From: Promicromonospora sp. MEB111
GTDB taxonomy: Bacteria; Actinomycetota; Actinomycetes; Actinomycetales; Cellulomonadaceae
Reading direction: 5' to 3'
Assembly: GCF_030209445.1 (NCBI RefSeq)
Contig: NZ_JARVSD010000004.1
Coordinates: 62,001 to 126,000 of the forward strand
DNA: 64,000 nucleotides
Under the pieces are notes generated by a model. The model ran no database searches. It was not told where the DNA came from and saw only the letters and a program-made list of their open reading frames with translations. Positions 16,210 to 24,763 of this stretch are shown one piece after another; position 1 is the first letter of the stretch; the number at the start of each line of letters is the position of its first letter. The translations under genes and the position numbers were made by a program.

Positions 16210-17208
16210 ATGACCTCCTCGCGGGTGTCCGACGACGTGCTGGCCTGGCTGCTCGACAGCGACCCGGCGCTGCGCTGGCAGGTCGAGCGGGACCTGCTGC
16301 GCGCGCCCGACGCCGTCTGGCGGGCCACTCGCGCCCGCGTGGCCACGGAGGGCCTGGGTGCCGGCCTCCTCGCCCGGCAGGACGACGCTGGTACCTGGGC
16401 CGGCGGGGCGTTCTTCCCCGCGGGCTTCGACTTCTCCGGGCCGGAGGCCCAGCCCGGAGCCGGGCAGCCGTGGACGGCCACCACGTGGTCGCTCAACTCC
16501 CGGGAGTGGGGCCTGGACGCCGCGGTGCTGCGCGAGCGGGACACCGCCGGGCTGATCGCGGCCAACGCCCGGTGGGAGTACGACGACCTGCCGTACTGGG
16601 GCGGCGAGGTGGACGCGTGCATCAACGGGTTCACGCTGGCCAACGGCGTCTGGCTCGGGGCGGACGTCCAGGGGATCGCCGACTGGTTCGTGGCGCACCA
16701 GATGGACGAGGGCGGCTGGAACTGCGAGTGGGTCGAGGGGTCGACCCGCGCCTCGGTGCGCTCCACGCTCAACTCCCTCAAGGGCCTGCTCGCCTACGAG
16801 GAGGCGACCGGCGGCACGGACGCCGTCCGCCAGGCGCAGGCCCGCGGTGAGGAGTACCTCCTGGAGCGGCACCTGATCCGGCGGCTGACCACCGGCGAGC
16901 CCGTCGCCGACTGGGTCTTCCGGCTCGCGTACCCGTTCCGGTCGTTCTACGACGTGCTCAGCGCCACCGACTACTTCCGTGCGGCCTCCGTGCTCCGCGG
17001 CACGCCGCCCGACGCACGGGTCGCGGAGGCGGTCGAGCTGGTCCGCGCGCAGCGGCAGCCGGACGGCACCTGGCTGCAGGCGCGGCGCCACCCGGGCCGC
17101 GTGTGGTTCGAGGTCGACGTCGACGCGGGGCAGCCGTCGAAGTGGCTGACGTTCCACGCCGCGCGGGTGCTGGCCTGGTGGGACGACGCCGCCCACGGGA
17201 GCTGCTGA
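16210..17208 (+). CDS. terpenoid-cyclase-fold (squalene-cyclase-like) protein
   Basis: 332 residues rich in Trp and Gly with spaced helices of the alpha/alpha toroid type found in prenyltransferases and squalene/hopene cyclases (for example DEGGWNCEWVEGSTRASV and QRQPDGTWLQARRHPGRVWFE). The DxDD protonation motif of true class II cyclases is absent, so it is probably not a terpene cyclase. Many actinobacteria carry this soluble family with no known role. ATG 16210 has no clear ribosome site and may be translated from a very short leader. Confidence 0.75.
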   Translation: MTSSRVSDDVLAWLLDSDPALRWQVERDLLRAPDAVWRATRARVATEGLGAGLLARQDDAGTWAGGAFFPAGFDFSGPEAQPGAGQPWTATTWSLNSREWGLDAAVLRERDTAGLIAANARWEYDDLPYWGGEVDACINGFTLANGVWLGADVQGIADWFVAHQMDEGGWNCEWVEGSTRASVRSTLNSLKGLLAYEEATGGTDAVRQAQARGEEYLLERHLIRRLTTGEPVADWVFRLAYPFRSFYDVLSATDYFRAASVLRGTPPDARVAEAVELVRAQRQPDGTWLQARRHPGRVWFEVDVDAGQPSKWLTFHAARVLAWWDDAAHGSC

Positions 17209-17230
17209 GGCGCGTCCGGCCGGAACGGGG

Positions 17231-18097
17231 TCAGGACGAGGCGCTCGCCGCCAGGTGCGCCGCGGTCTCCAGGAGGCCGTCCAGCGCCGCCGACCGGGCG
17301 CCCGCCGGCCAGGCGAGCAGCGTCGTCACCTCGGGTGCGTCGACGACGGGCACCGCCACGTGCTCCGGCCACTGCCAGGCCCGGCTGGAGCCCGGGATGA
17401 CCAGCAGCGTGCGGCCGAGGGCGACGAGCTGCGCGAGCTGGGACTGGGTGCGGACCTCGGGCCCGGGACCGGGCGGGTAGGTGCCGTCGTGCTGCGGCCA
17501 GCGCGCGATCGGCAGGCCGGGCACGTCGCTCACCTCGGCCACGGTCAGGCTGGTGCGCTGCGCGAGCGGGTGCGCGGCGGGGACGATCGCGACCTGGCCC
17601 TCGGTCACGATCTCGACGGTGTCCAGGCCCGTCAGCACGTCGAACGGGGAGTGCACGAGCGCGACGTCCGCGCTGCCGTTGCGCAGGAGCTGGCCCTGCC
17701 CACCGATCTCGCAGAGCAGCACGTCGACCTCCACGGCACCGGGTCGCGCCGCGTACGCGTCGAGCAACCGCTTGAGCAGCTCGTGGGAGGCGCCGGCCTT
17801 CGTGGTCAGGACCAGCCCTGGCGTCGGCGCCGCCGCACGCCGGGTCCGGCGTACGACGGCGTCCACCGCGTCGAGGGCGAGCCGCGCCTCGGCCAGCATG
17901 GCCGCCCCGGCGGCCGTGAGCGAGACGCCCCGGCGGTCCCGGTCCAGGAGTACGACACCGAGGCGCCGCTCGAGCTGCTGGACGGCGCGCGACAGCGGCG
18001 GCTGGGCCATGTTCAGGCGCTCCGCGGCCCGGCCGAAGTGCAGCTCCTCCGCCACGGCGACGAAGTACCTCAGCTCGCGGGTCTCCAGTCCGTCCAC
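17231..18097 (-). CDS. LysR-family transcriptional regulator
   Basis: 288 residues. The N-terminal winged helix includes FVAVAEELHFGRAAERLNMAQPPLSRAVQQLE, a near-perfect LysR helix-turn-helix. The rest is the two-lobed effector domain. I chose GTG 18097, where the family alignment begins (DGLETRELRYFVAVAEE). It is divergent from an aldo/keto reductase, and a LysR-type box (T-N11-A inside a palindrome) lies in the gap, so it probably activates that gene and represses itself. The effector is unknown. Confidence 0.93.
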   Translation of the reverse strand: MDGLETRELRYFVAVAEELHFGRAAERLNMAQPPLSRAVQQLERRLGVVLLDRDRRGVSLTAAGAAMLAEARLALDAVDAVVRRTRRAAAPTPGLVLTTKAGASHELLKRLLDAYAARPGAVEVDVLLCEIGGQGQLLRNGSADVALVHSPFDVLTGLDTVEIVTEGQVAIVPAAHPLAQRTSLTVAEVSDVPGLPIARWPQHDGTYPPGPGPEVRTQSQLAQLVALGRTLLVIPGSSRAWQWPEHVAVPVVDAPEVTTLLAWPAGARSAALDGLLETAAHLAASASS

Positions 18098-18114
18098 AGG
18101 CCCAGGGTAGCGGT

Positions 18115-18131
18115 GATACCGGTGGGGTATC
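18115..18131. promoter_or_regulatory. LysR box (T-N11-A palindrome)
   Basis: GATACC, five bases, then GGTATC form a perfect inverted repeat. T117 and A129 (within 18115-18131) are exactly 11 bases apart, the rule for LysR-family sites. It lies 18 bases upstream of the LysR start and 119 bases before the aldo/keto reductase GTG. Confidence 0.7.
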
Positions 18132-18249
18132 AGTCCCGATCGAACCGGTCTTGGACGCCGCCGTGGTGGCGGCCGCACGATCGACGTCGGGGCCGGACGG
18201 CCGCACACCTGCCGTCGTCCGCGACCTCCACCGACGAGAGGCCACGATC

Positions 18250-19122
18250 GTGAGCACCACCGCTCCCACCCTGCCCGGCGGCACCTGGACCCTGGGGGAC
18301 ATGACCGTCACCCGCTTCGGCTACGGCGCCATGCAGCTCGCCGGTCCCGGGGTGCTGGGTCCGCCCGCCGACCGGGACGGCGCCCTCGCCGTCCTGCGCG
18401 AGGCCGTCGACCTGGGTATCACCCACATCGACACCGCCGGCGCCTACGGGCCGCGGATCACCAACGAGCTCATCCGCGAGGCCCTGCACCCCTACCCCGA
18501 CACGCTGCACGTGGTCACGAAGGCAGGCGCCTACCGCGACGAGCAGGGTGGCTGGCCGGTCGAGCGCCGGCCCGACCAGCTCCGGCGGCAGATCCACAGC
18601 GACCTGGAGACCCTCGGGCTGAACACGCTGGACCTGGTCCATCTGCGCCTCGGCGACGCGTCGGGCCGGAAGGAGGGTTCGCTCGCGGAGGCCTTCGAGA
18701 CGATGGCCGCGCTGCAGCAGGAAGGGCTGGTCCGGCACCTGGGCCTGACCAACGTGACCGCCCGTCAGGTCGCGGAGGCCCGGACCATCGCGCCGATCGT
18801 GAGCGTGCAGAACATGTACAACCTGGCCCACCGCGAGGACGACGGGCTGGTGGATCGGCTCGCCGCCGACGGCATCGCCTACGTGCCCTGGTTCCCGCTC
18901 GGCGGGTTCAGCCCGTTGCAGTCCGATGCGCTGACCGCCGTCGCCGCCCGGCTGGGCACCACGACGATCGCGGTGGCGCTGGCGTGGCTGCTCCAGCGCT
19001 CCGCCAACGTGCTGCTGATCCCGGGCACGTCGTCGGTCGCGCACCTGCGGGAGAACGTGGCCGGCGCGGGCCTGGTGCTCGGCGCGGACGAGCTCGCCGA
19101 GCTGGACCGGATCGGGGGATAG
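18250..19122 (+). CDS. aldo/keto reductase
   Basis: 290 residues with a TIM-barrel aldo/keto reductase pattern. The tetrad residues are visible: Asp and Tyr in HIDTAGAYGP, Lys in VVTKAG and His in LVHLRLGD. C-terminal LLIPGTSSVAHLREN is the NADPH-binding segment. I chose GTG 18250, preceded by GAGAGG, rather than the longer frame from 18151. It is divergent from the LysR gene and probably under its control. It likely reduces an aldehyde or ketone with NADPH; the natural substrate is unknown. Confidence 0.9.
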   Translation: MSTTAPTLPGGTWTLGDMTVTRFGYGAMQLAGPGVLGPPADRDGALAVLREAVDLGITHIDTAGAYGPRITNELIREALHPYPDTLHVVTKAGAYRDEQGGWPVERRPDQLRRQIHSDLETLGLNTLDLVHLRLGDASGRKEGSLAEAFETMAALQQEGLVRHLGLTNVTARQVAEARTIAPIVSVQNMYNLAHREDDGLVDRLAADGIAYVPWFPLGGFSPLQSDALTAVAARLGTTTIAVALAWLLQRSANVLLIPGTSSVAHLRENVAGAGLVLGADELAELDRIGG

Positions 19123-19166
19123 CGTGCTCGCCGGCGCGCACGATTCGATCATTACCGATCAGAATA

Positions 19167-19257
19167 TTGACCTCGTCGTGCGCCCCGGCCTACGTTCTGG
19201 CTGAGCAGAGCACGGGGTGATCGCGCGAAGCGATCACAAACGATCATCGCTGATCGT
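19167..19257 (+). promoter_or_regulatory. promoter and stacked GATC palindromes of the first GH59 gene
   Basis: A -35 TTGACC (19167-19172) and a weak -10 TACGTT (19191-19196) are 18 bases apart. Downstream of the likely start point lie two perfect inverted repeats: GTGATCGC with GCGATCAC around 5 bases (19217-19237), and ACGATCA with TGATCGT around 4 bases (19240-19257). Similar GATCA/CGATCA words occur just upstream of the -35 (about 19147-19162). The layout suggests a repressor that blocks the promoter of the secreted glycosidase. Confidence 0.55.
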
Positions 19258-19301
19258 CGCCCCGTGCGCCCGGTCCAGTCAACGACGACGGAGAGTGCCC
19301 C

Positions 19302-22079
19302 ATGCCACGTCCCCACCGCCGCACGGCCAGATCCACCGCGGTCGCCGCGGTCCTCGTCCTCGCCGCGGGCGGCCTCCTGGCCCCCTCGGCGAGCGCGAGC
19401 GCACCGCGCGACGCGACCACGACGCCGTCGTCGGCCACCGCAGCCCAGCCAGAGCTGCCGGTGCTCCGGCTGGACGACCCCTCGATCGACTGGCGGGAGC
19501 TCCTGGTCGACGGCGACGACGTGGAGCGCCGCGCCGACGGCGGCGCGTACAACACGTTCGGCGGGTTCGGCTCGGTGTCCTGCAACAACACCTCCAACCT
19601 GCTGCTCGACTACAAGGAGGAGCAGCCGGAGGCCTACTGGCGGATCATGCGGATGCTCTTCGACCCGGTCACGGGCGCGGGGCTCAAGCACATCAAGGTG
19701 GAGCTCGGCGCGGACAGCAACAGCTCGTCGGGGGCGGAGCCGGCCACGAAGCGCAGCGCCGACGAGCCCGCGAACGTGCTGCGTGGCGCCGGCTTCCACT
19801 TCATCGCGGACGCGCTGACGATCAACCCGGACATCGAGACCGAGGCGCTGCGCTGGGGCGAGCCGTCCTGGACCGGGAACGACCCGGTGAAGCGGTACCA
19901 GTGGTACAAGGAGACGATCGACGCCGCGTACGACACGTACGGGGTGGAGCTCGACTGGATGAGCCCGTCGCAGAACGAGGTGCGCGGCGCGACCTACCAG
20001 GCGTCCGAGCTGGCGTGGACCGTACGGTTCGCGCAGTGGCTGGAGCGGGACGCCGCGGCGCCGGACGCCCGCTACGACTACTCGCACATCAAGATCGTGG
20101 CGCTGGACTCCTACCGCGAGGGCGACGCCGTCGCGGCGCGCATCCTGGCCGACCCGGCGGCGCTGGAACAGGTGGACGCGCTCGCCTTCCACTACGACAT
20201 CGTCGGCGGGCCCAACGTCACGCGGCTGAACAAGGAGTTCGGCAAGGAGGTCCTGTACTCCGAGGGCGTGGCCCCGATGATCGACCCGCAGTACCGGGTC
20301 GCGGCCGACCCGGCCCGCGGCGGCGTGGGCGGCACGGTCTCGGCCGCCGACATCGCGGACCGGTTCATCAACGCCTACCGCTGGAGCGGCGCCGGGAACG
20401 ACCCCGCGCACATGACCACGTTCCTGTTCCAGCCGGCGGTCAGCGCCATGTACGAGGGCACGCAGTACTCGCCCAAGCACCTGGTGCGGGCCTCCGACCC
20501 GTGGTCCGGCTACTGGGAGGGCGATGTCGGCCTGGTCGCCGTGCGGCACTTCCACCAGTTCGTCGGGGACGGCTGGGAGTACGTCGAGGGCGCCACGGGC
20601 GGCGACGGCACCAAGGGCGACGGCGGCACCAACGTCGACACGTCGACCCGCACCGTTCTGACCGCCCGCACGCCCGCGGACGCCGACGGCGAGGCGCAGT
20701 GGTCGCAGGTGCACGCGAACAACACCCGCACCGACCGGTACTTCGAGGTGAAGGTCGCGGACCTGGGCCCGGCCGACCGGCCGCTGTACGCGTGGGAGAC
20801 GCGCGGGCCGGACGCCGGCCAGGAACACGACGAGAACTACTTCCAGAACACCGGCGTCTATGAGCCGGTCCGCACGGAGACGGTCGGCGGTGTCGAGCAC
20901 GACGTCTACCGCGTCAAGGTCCCGGCGTACTCGATCGTCACGCTGTCCACGCTCGCGCACGGTGTGGCCGGCACCACGGAGCCGTACGCGCCGGGCGACT
21001 TCGCGCCCGACGCCGAGGACACGATCCTCCCGCTGCCCTACCGGGACGACTTCGAGTACGCCGGGTACCCGGTCAAGCGGGTCGGCGGGCAGAAGATGAC
21101 CTACCTGGAGCGGCGGGGCGGCACGCCACGCTACACGGCGGACCAGGACGGCGCGTTCGAGGTGGTCGACGCCGGCGACCGCCGCAAGGGGCACGTGCTC
21201 CAGCAGCAGATCAACGCCGACAACCGCGGGTTCACCTGGAACGTCTGGGGCAACGGGCGCCAGGACGTGCTCCAGACGGCGGCCCCGTCGACCGTGCTGG
21301 GCGACCACCGCTGGGCCGACTACACCGCGGCGGTGGACTTCCGGCTCGACGCCGTGGACCGCGACGCGGCGCTGGAGAACTTCGCCGGGCTCGGCGTGCG
21401 CCAGGTCTACGCCCGCGGCGGCGACCAGGCCACCTACGCGGTCCGCGTGCACGAGGACGGCCGCTGGCAGCTGCGCAAGCTCGACCAGGTCGTGGCCTCG
21501 GGCACGGTGGCCGGGTTCGACGGCGGCCGGTGGCACCGGCTCGCGGTCGAGGCGCGGGGGAACATCGTGACGGCGACCCTCGACGGCGACCGGTTCGCCC
21601 GGTGGACCGACGCCGGGGCGAACCCGGTGCTGACCGGCCGGATCGCCCTGACCAGCGGGTTCTACAACACGCAGTACGACAACCTCGCGGTCACCGCGGT
21701 GCCGGGCCACGCCTGGGCGTCGGAGAAGATCGACGACTCGGACGCGCGGCTGACCTACCCCGACGGCTTCACGTTCACCCAGGCGGGCTACGCGCACTTC
21801 AACCGGACGCAGCACGTCCTGAGGGCGGGCCAGTCGGTGGACGTGGCGTTCACCGGCACCGGCCTGAACCTGTTCGGTGCCACGGCGGCCGCGACGCTGG
21901 AGGTGGCCGTGGACGGCGGCGCGCCCACGACCGTGCAGGTCGGGCCCGCGGGCACCCGCGAGACGTCGTACTGGCTGCGCGACCTGCGGCAGCGGTCGCA
22001 CACGGTCGCGGTCCGCGTGGTCGGCGGCACCTTCACGCTCGACGGCGTGGACGTGCTGTCCGTCAGGGGACGATCCTGA
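19302..22079 (+). CDS. secreted GH59-like (galactocerebrosidase-family) glycoside hydrolase
   Basis: 925 residues. A signal peptide (to about residue 33) precedes a clan GH-A barrel. GFGSVSCNNTSNLLLDY and HIKVELGADSN track the N-terminus of GH59. Glu226 (PSQNEVRG) fits the acid/base and Glu321 (LYSEGV) the nucleophile. A lectin-like beta-sandwich from about residue 580 follows GALC architecture, and residues about 804-925 form a further beta-sandwich module. It is more diverged from human GALC than the second GH59 gene at 35761. It probably removes terminal beta-galactose or a related sugar from extracellular glycans. It ends 17 bases inside the convergent RNA-ligase-like gene. Confidence 0.78.
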   Translation: MPRPHRRTARSTAVAAVLVLAAGGLLAPSASASAPRDATTTPSSATAAQPELPVLRLDDPSIDWRELLVDGDDVERRADGGAYNTFGGFGSVSCNNTSNLLLDYKEEQPEAYWRIMRMLFDPVTGAGLKHIKVELGADSNSSSGAEPATKRSADEPANVLRGAGFHFIADALTINPDIETEALRWGEPSWTGNDPVKRYQWYKETIDAAYDTYGVELDWMSPSQNEVRGATYQASELAWTVRFAQWLERDAAAPDARYDYSHIKIVALDSYREGDAVAARILADPAALEQVDALAFHYDIVGGPNVTRLNKEFGKEVLYSEGVAPMIDPQYRVAADPARGGVGGTVSAADIADRFINAYRWSGAGNDPAHMTTFLFQPAVSAMYEGTQYSPKHLVRASDPWSGYWEGDVGLVAVRHFHQFVGDGWEYVEGATGGDGTKGDGGTNVDTSTRTVLTARTPADADGEAQWSQVHANNTRTDRYFEVKVADLGPADRPLYAWETRGPDAGQEHDENYFQNTGVYEPVRTETVGGVEHDVYRVKVPAYSIVTLSTLAHGVAGTTEPYAPGDFAPDAEDTILPLPYRDDFEYAGYPVKRVGGQKMTYLERRGGTPRYTADQDGAFEVVDAGDRRKGHVLQQQINADNRGFTWNVWGNGRQDVLQTAAPSTVLGDHRWADYTAAVDFRLDAVDRDAALENFAGLGVRQVYARGGDQATYAVRVHEDGRWQLRKLDQVVASGTVAGFDGGRWHRLAVEARGNIVTATLDGDRFARWTDAGANPVLTGRIALTSGFYNTQYDNLAVTAVPGHAWASEKIDDSDARLTYPDGFTFTQAGYAHFNRTQHVLRAGQSVDVAFTGTGLNLFGATAAATLEVAVDGGAPTTVQVGPAGTRETSYWLRDLRQRSHTVAVRVVGGTFTLDGVDVLSVRGRS

Positions 22080-22587
22080 GCGGGTAGGCGATCCCGGTCC
22101 CGGCGTCCACCAGCGCGGCCCGGCTCAGCGTGCCGGTGAGCGGCACGATCTCGTAGACCGCCTCCAGCACCAGCGGCGTCTGGTCGAGCCGGGCGCGGGT
22201 GGCCACGGTGACGTGCGGCGTCCAGACGCCGGGCACGTAGTGCTTGTGCAGCTCGTCGTCGGTCGCGCCGAGCGCCTCGACGACCCGCTCCTGGCGGGCC
22301 GCGAGCGCGCTCGTCACCGCCGGGACCAGGCTCATCCGGCCCCGGCGGAACGCGGCGACGGCGTCGAACCGCACGGTCGTGGGGCCGGCGTCGGGCAGCG
22401 CCTCCATGGCGGCGCGCACCTTGTCCAGGTCCCAGGAGCGCAGCACCGCCAGGGAGAGGTGCGGCACGTGCCGGCGGTGGGTGTGGCCGGCGAGCGTGGG
22501 CACGCCCTGGTCCTCGAGTCGCTGCCACAGCCGTCGCAGGACCCGCTCGGTGGGCCTGTCGAAGAGCAGGCAGACGGCCAGCGCCAC
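22063..22587 (-). CDS. 2'-5' RNA ligase / 2H phosphoesterase family protein
   Basis: 174 residues with the two H-x-(S/T) motifs that define 2H phosphoesterases: His43-Leu-Ser45 and His125-Val-Thr127. They are about 80 residues apart, as in the ThpR/LigT fold. Such enzymes hydrolyse or form 2'-5' or cyclic phosphate bonds in RNA or nucleotides. The start is GTG 22587. The last 17 bases overlap the end of the convergent GH59-like gene. It is close upstream of nothing on its strand except the MFS gene at 22625, which reads toward it with a 37-base gap, so co-transcription is possible. Confidence 0.85.
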   Translation of the reverse strand: MALAVCLLFDRPTERVLRRLWQRLEDQGVPTLAGHTHRRHVPHLSLAVLRSWDLDKVRAAMEALPDAGPTTVRFDAVAAFRRGRMSLVPAVTSALAARQERVVEALGATDDELHKHYVPGVWTPHVTVATRARLDQTPLVLEAVYEIVPLTGTLSRAALVDAGTGIAYPLRIVP

Positions 22588-22624
22588 GAGGACAGCCTAG
22601 GACGGTGGCCGCCCGCCGCGGCGG

Positions 22625-23914
22625 CTACCGCACCTGCTTGACCCGCGTGACGCTGATCGCGCCCAGGACGCCGAGGAGGGCGCCGCTGAGGAACAGGCCC
22701 GGATAGCCGAACGCGGCGATCAGGCCGGGTGCCGCGACCGGGATCAGCGACTGGGGGAGCGACTGCGCGAGGTTGGCCACGCCCAGGTCCTTGCCCGCGG
22801 TGTCCGAGCTGGGCAGCACGTCGGCGATCAGGGCCAGCTCGACGGCGAAGAACGCGCCCAGGCCCGCGCCGAGCACGAGCTCGCCGAGCAGCACGACCTC
22901 GATCGACGGCGCCAGCGCGATCACCGTGAGCCCGACGATGGCGATCGCCGCGGAGACGATCACGAACGGCTTGCGGCGCCGGAGGCGGTCCGAGAGCCAG
23001 CCGAGCAGGGGTGCGACGAGCACGATGCCGACCGCGTTGGCGAGGATCGCCTGGAAGACCAGGGTGGGTGCCTCGGCGTCGGACACCCCGAACTGGGCGA
23101 TGAGGAAGTAGGTGAGGTAGCTGGTCGCGGTGAACTGCGTGGTGGTCAGGAAGAACCGCGTGAGCCACGCCCAGCCGAAGTCCGGGTTCTTGCGCGGGTC
23201 GAAGACGAACGAGCCGAGGAGGGCCCGCAGACCGAAGGGCTCCCGGGTGCGCTCCGTGCGCACCCGGTCCTTGACGGGCGCCACCATGACGACCATCAGC
23301 ACCACGCCGATCAGGCTGGGCACCAGGTACTGCACCAGCCCGGACGGGAAGAGCTGCACGAGGAACGTCGCGGCGACGCCGCCGACATTCTGCGCCAGGC
23401 TGATGAACGACGCAGTCCGCCCGCGCCGCTCGGGACCGACCTGGTCCGGGAGCATGGCCACGAGCGCCGCGAGCGCGAAGTTCAGGCCGACCTGCGCGAT
23501 GCTCCATCCCACGAGCACCAGCGGTACGTTCGGTGCGAAGGCGATGACGACGATCCCGGCGTAGCCGACGGCGGCACCCGAGAAGATCCACGGCTTGCGC
23601 ATGCCGAGGCGGCTGGTCGTCCGGTCCGAGAACCGTCCCGCCAGGGGGTTGGCGATGAGCGAGAAGATCGCGCCGACGCCGAGGATCAGGCCGAGGTCGG
23701 CGGCGGCGTTGTCCAGGTCGAGCTCGCGCAGCCGCAGCGCGATGGTGACGACGAGCGGCGGGACCAGGGCGATCGAGAACCCGAGGATGGCCAGCGGGAC
23801 GGCGACCTGGGGATAGCGCGAGCGCAGTGTCCCGGCGCCGGGCGCCGGGGTCGGGGGAGCGGCGACGGCCGTCGGGCCGCCGTCGGTGGGCACGGGATGG
23901 GGGTTCTCGTCCAC
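22625..23914 (-). CDS. MFS transporter, sugar-type, TetR-controlled
   Basis: 429 residues with about 12 membrane helices. Helix 2-3 loop motif AGRFSDRTTSRLGMRKPWI and the second-half counterpart GWLSDRLRRRKPF are MFS signatures, close to the glycoside-cation symporter-like and SLC45-type groups. A Pro-rich 30-residue head precedes helix 1. Start GTG 23914 follows AGAGAGAAG. The operator at 23972-24003 upstream matches the operator of the GH38 gene, with the TetR gene in between. It therefore probably imports mannose-containing oligosaccharides cut by the mannosidase; substrate is inference. Confidence 0.85.
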   Translation of the reverse strand: MDENPHPVPTDGGPTAVAAPPTPAPGAGTLRSRYPQVAVPLAILGFSIALVPPLVVTIALRLRELDLDNAAADLGLILGVGAIFSLIANPLAGRFSDRTTSRLGMRKPWIFSGAAVGYAGIVVIAFAPNVPLVLVGWSIAQVGLNFALAALVAMLPDQVGPERRGRTASFISLAQNVGGVAATFLVQLFPSGLVQYLVPSLIGVVLMVVMVAPVKDRVRTERTREPFGLRALLGSFVFDPRKNPDFGWAWLTRFFLTTTQFTATSYLTYFLIAQFGVSDAEAPTLVFQAILANAVGIVLVAPLLGWLSDRLRRRKPFVIVSAAIAIVGLTVIALAPSIEVVLLGELVLGAGLGAFFAVELALIADVLPSSDTAGKDLGVANLAQSLPQSLIPVAAPGLIAAFGYPGLFLSGALLGVLGAISVTRVKQVR

Positions 23915-23971
23915 GTCGACTTCTCTCTGCGAGCATTCCGGGCTGCGGTGCCCGGGCAGGAGTCAACGTAA

Positions 23972-24003
23972 CACCAAAAAGTTCCGCGTGGAACTTTTTG
24001 GTG
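23972..24003. promoter_or_regulatory. TetR operator upstream of the MFS gene
   Basis: CACCAAAAAGTTCC (23972-23985), a 4-base centre GCGT, and the perfect inverse GGAACTTTTTGGTG (23990-24003). The 14-base arms are exact. The core AAAAGTTCC is shared with the site at 24725-24748 before the GH38 gene. Confidence 0.8.
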
Positions 24004-24042
24004 GCCCGCCTCTCGTCGGCCGTCTCGCGCTCCCGTCCGTCC

Positions 24043-24681
24043 CTACCCCTCGGCCGGCCGCAGGAGGTTCTCCAGGAGCGTCATCCCCTGGAGCATGTCC
24101 ACGTCCGGGTCGAGCAGCCACTGCGTCGAGAGCCCGTCCATGGCGGCGATCACCAGGGAGGCCGCCACCTGCGGCGAGATGTCGGACCGCACGGTGCCGG
24201 CGGCCTGCGCGACGCGCAGGATCGCCAGCGCCTCGTCGCGCAGCGACCGGTAGCGGTCGACGAAGAACGTGCGGGAGTGCTCGTTGTCGGACTCCAGCGC
24301 CCGGGCCACCATGCTGTGCCGCAGGGCCATGAGTCCCGGCGTCCGCCGGGCGTAGGCCTCCAGGTGCGCGGTGAAGTCGGTCGGGGCGGCGCCGCTCTCG
24401 CGGGCGTCGGCCAGGGCCTGGCGGTCCTTCTCGTGGAGCACCTCGAGGAAGAGCTCCTCGCGGGTCTCGAAATACCGGCGCAGGGCGGCGTGGCTCACGC
24501 CGATCGCCTCACCGATCGCGCGCAGGCTGGTGCCCTCGGACCCCAGCTCGGCGAACACCCCGATGGTGCGGTCGAGGATCTGCTGCCGGCGCAGGATCCC
24601 CTTGGGGTACCTGCCGCGCGGTCGTGACCGGCTCTCCGGTTCCGTGCTCACGGGCGCCTCGGCGCGCTCGCTCTGCGACAC
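24043..24681 (-). CDS. TetR-family repressor of the mannosidase/MFS unit
   Basis: 212 residues. After a charged 25-residue head, the helix-turn-helix spans about residues 30-80 (SLRAIGEAIGVSHAALRRYFETREELF). The C-terminal part is a typical TetR ligand domain. The start is GTG 24681 with GGAGGTGGG upstream. It lies between the MFS gene (same strand, downstream) and the GH38 gene (divergent), and each is preceded by the same palindrome. It most likely represses both until a mannose-derived inducer binds. Confidence 0.92.
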   Translation of the reverse strand: MSQSERAEAPVSTEPESRSRPRGRYPKGILRRQQILDRTIGVFAELGSEGTSLRAIGEAIGVSHAALRRYFETREELFLEVLHEKDRQALADARESGAAPTDFTAHLEAYARRTPGLMALRHSMVARALESDNEHSRTFFVDRYRSLRDEALAILRVAQAAGTVRSDISPQVAASLVIAAMDGLSTQWLLDPDVDMLQGMTLLENLLRPAEG

Positions 24682-24724
24682 GTCCCACCTCCATGTTGCT
24701 CGCCGGACCTCAACCTATCAGCGC

Positions 24725-24748
24725 GAAAAGTTCCACGCGGAGCTTTTC
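24725..24748. promoter_or_regulatory. TetR operator upstream of the GH38 gene
   Basis: GAAAAGTTCC (24725-24734), centre ACGC, and GGAGCTTTTC (24739-24748) form a near-perfect palindrome with one mismatch. It has the same core and the same 4-base spacing as the site at 23972-24003, and lies 16 bases before the GH38 start codon. Confidence 0.8.
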
Positions 24749-24763
24749 TGTTACGGTGCCCTC

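Noticed and set aside
16210-17208. Terpenoid-cyclase-fold protein considered as a true squalene/hopene cyclase
   Set aside because: It is half the usual length and lacks the DxDD motif.
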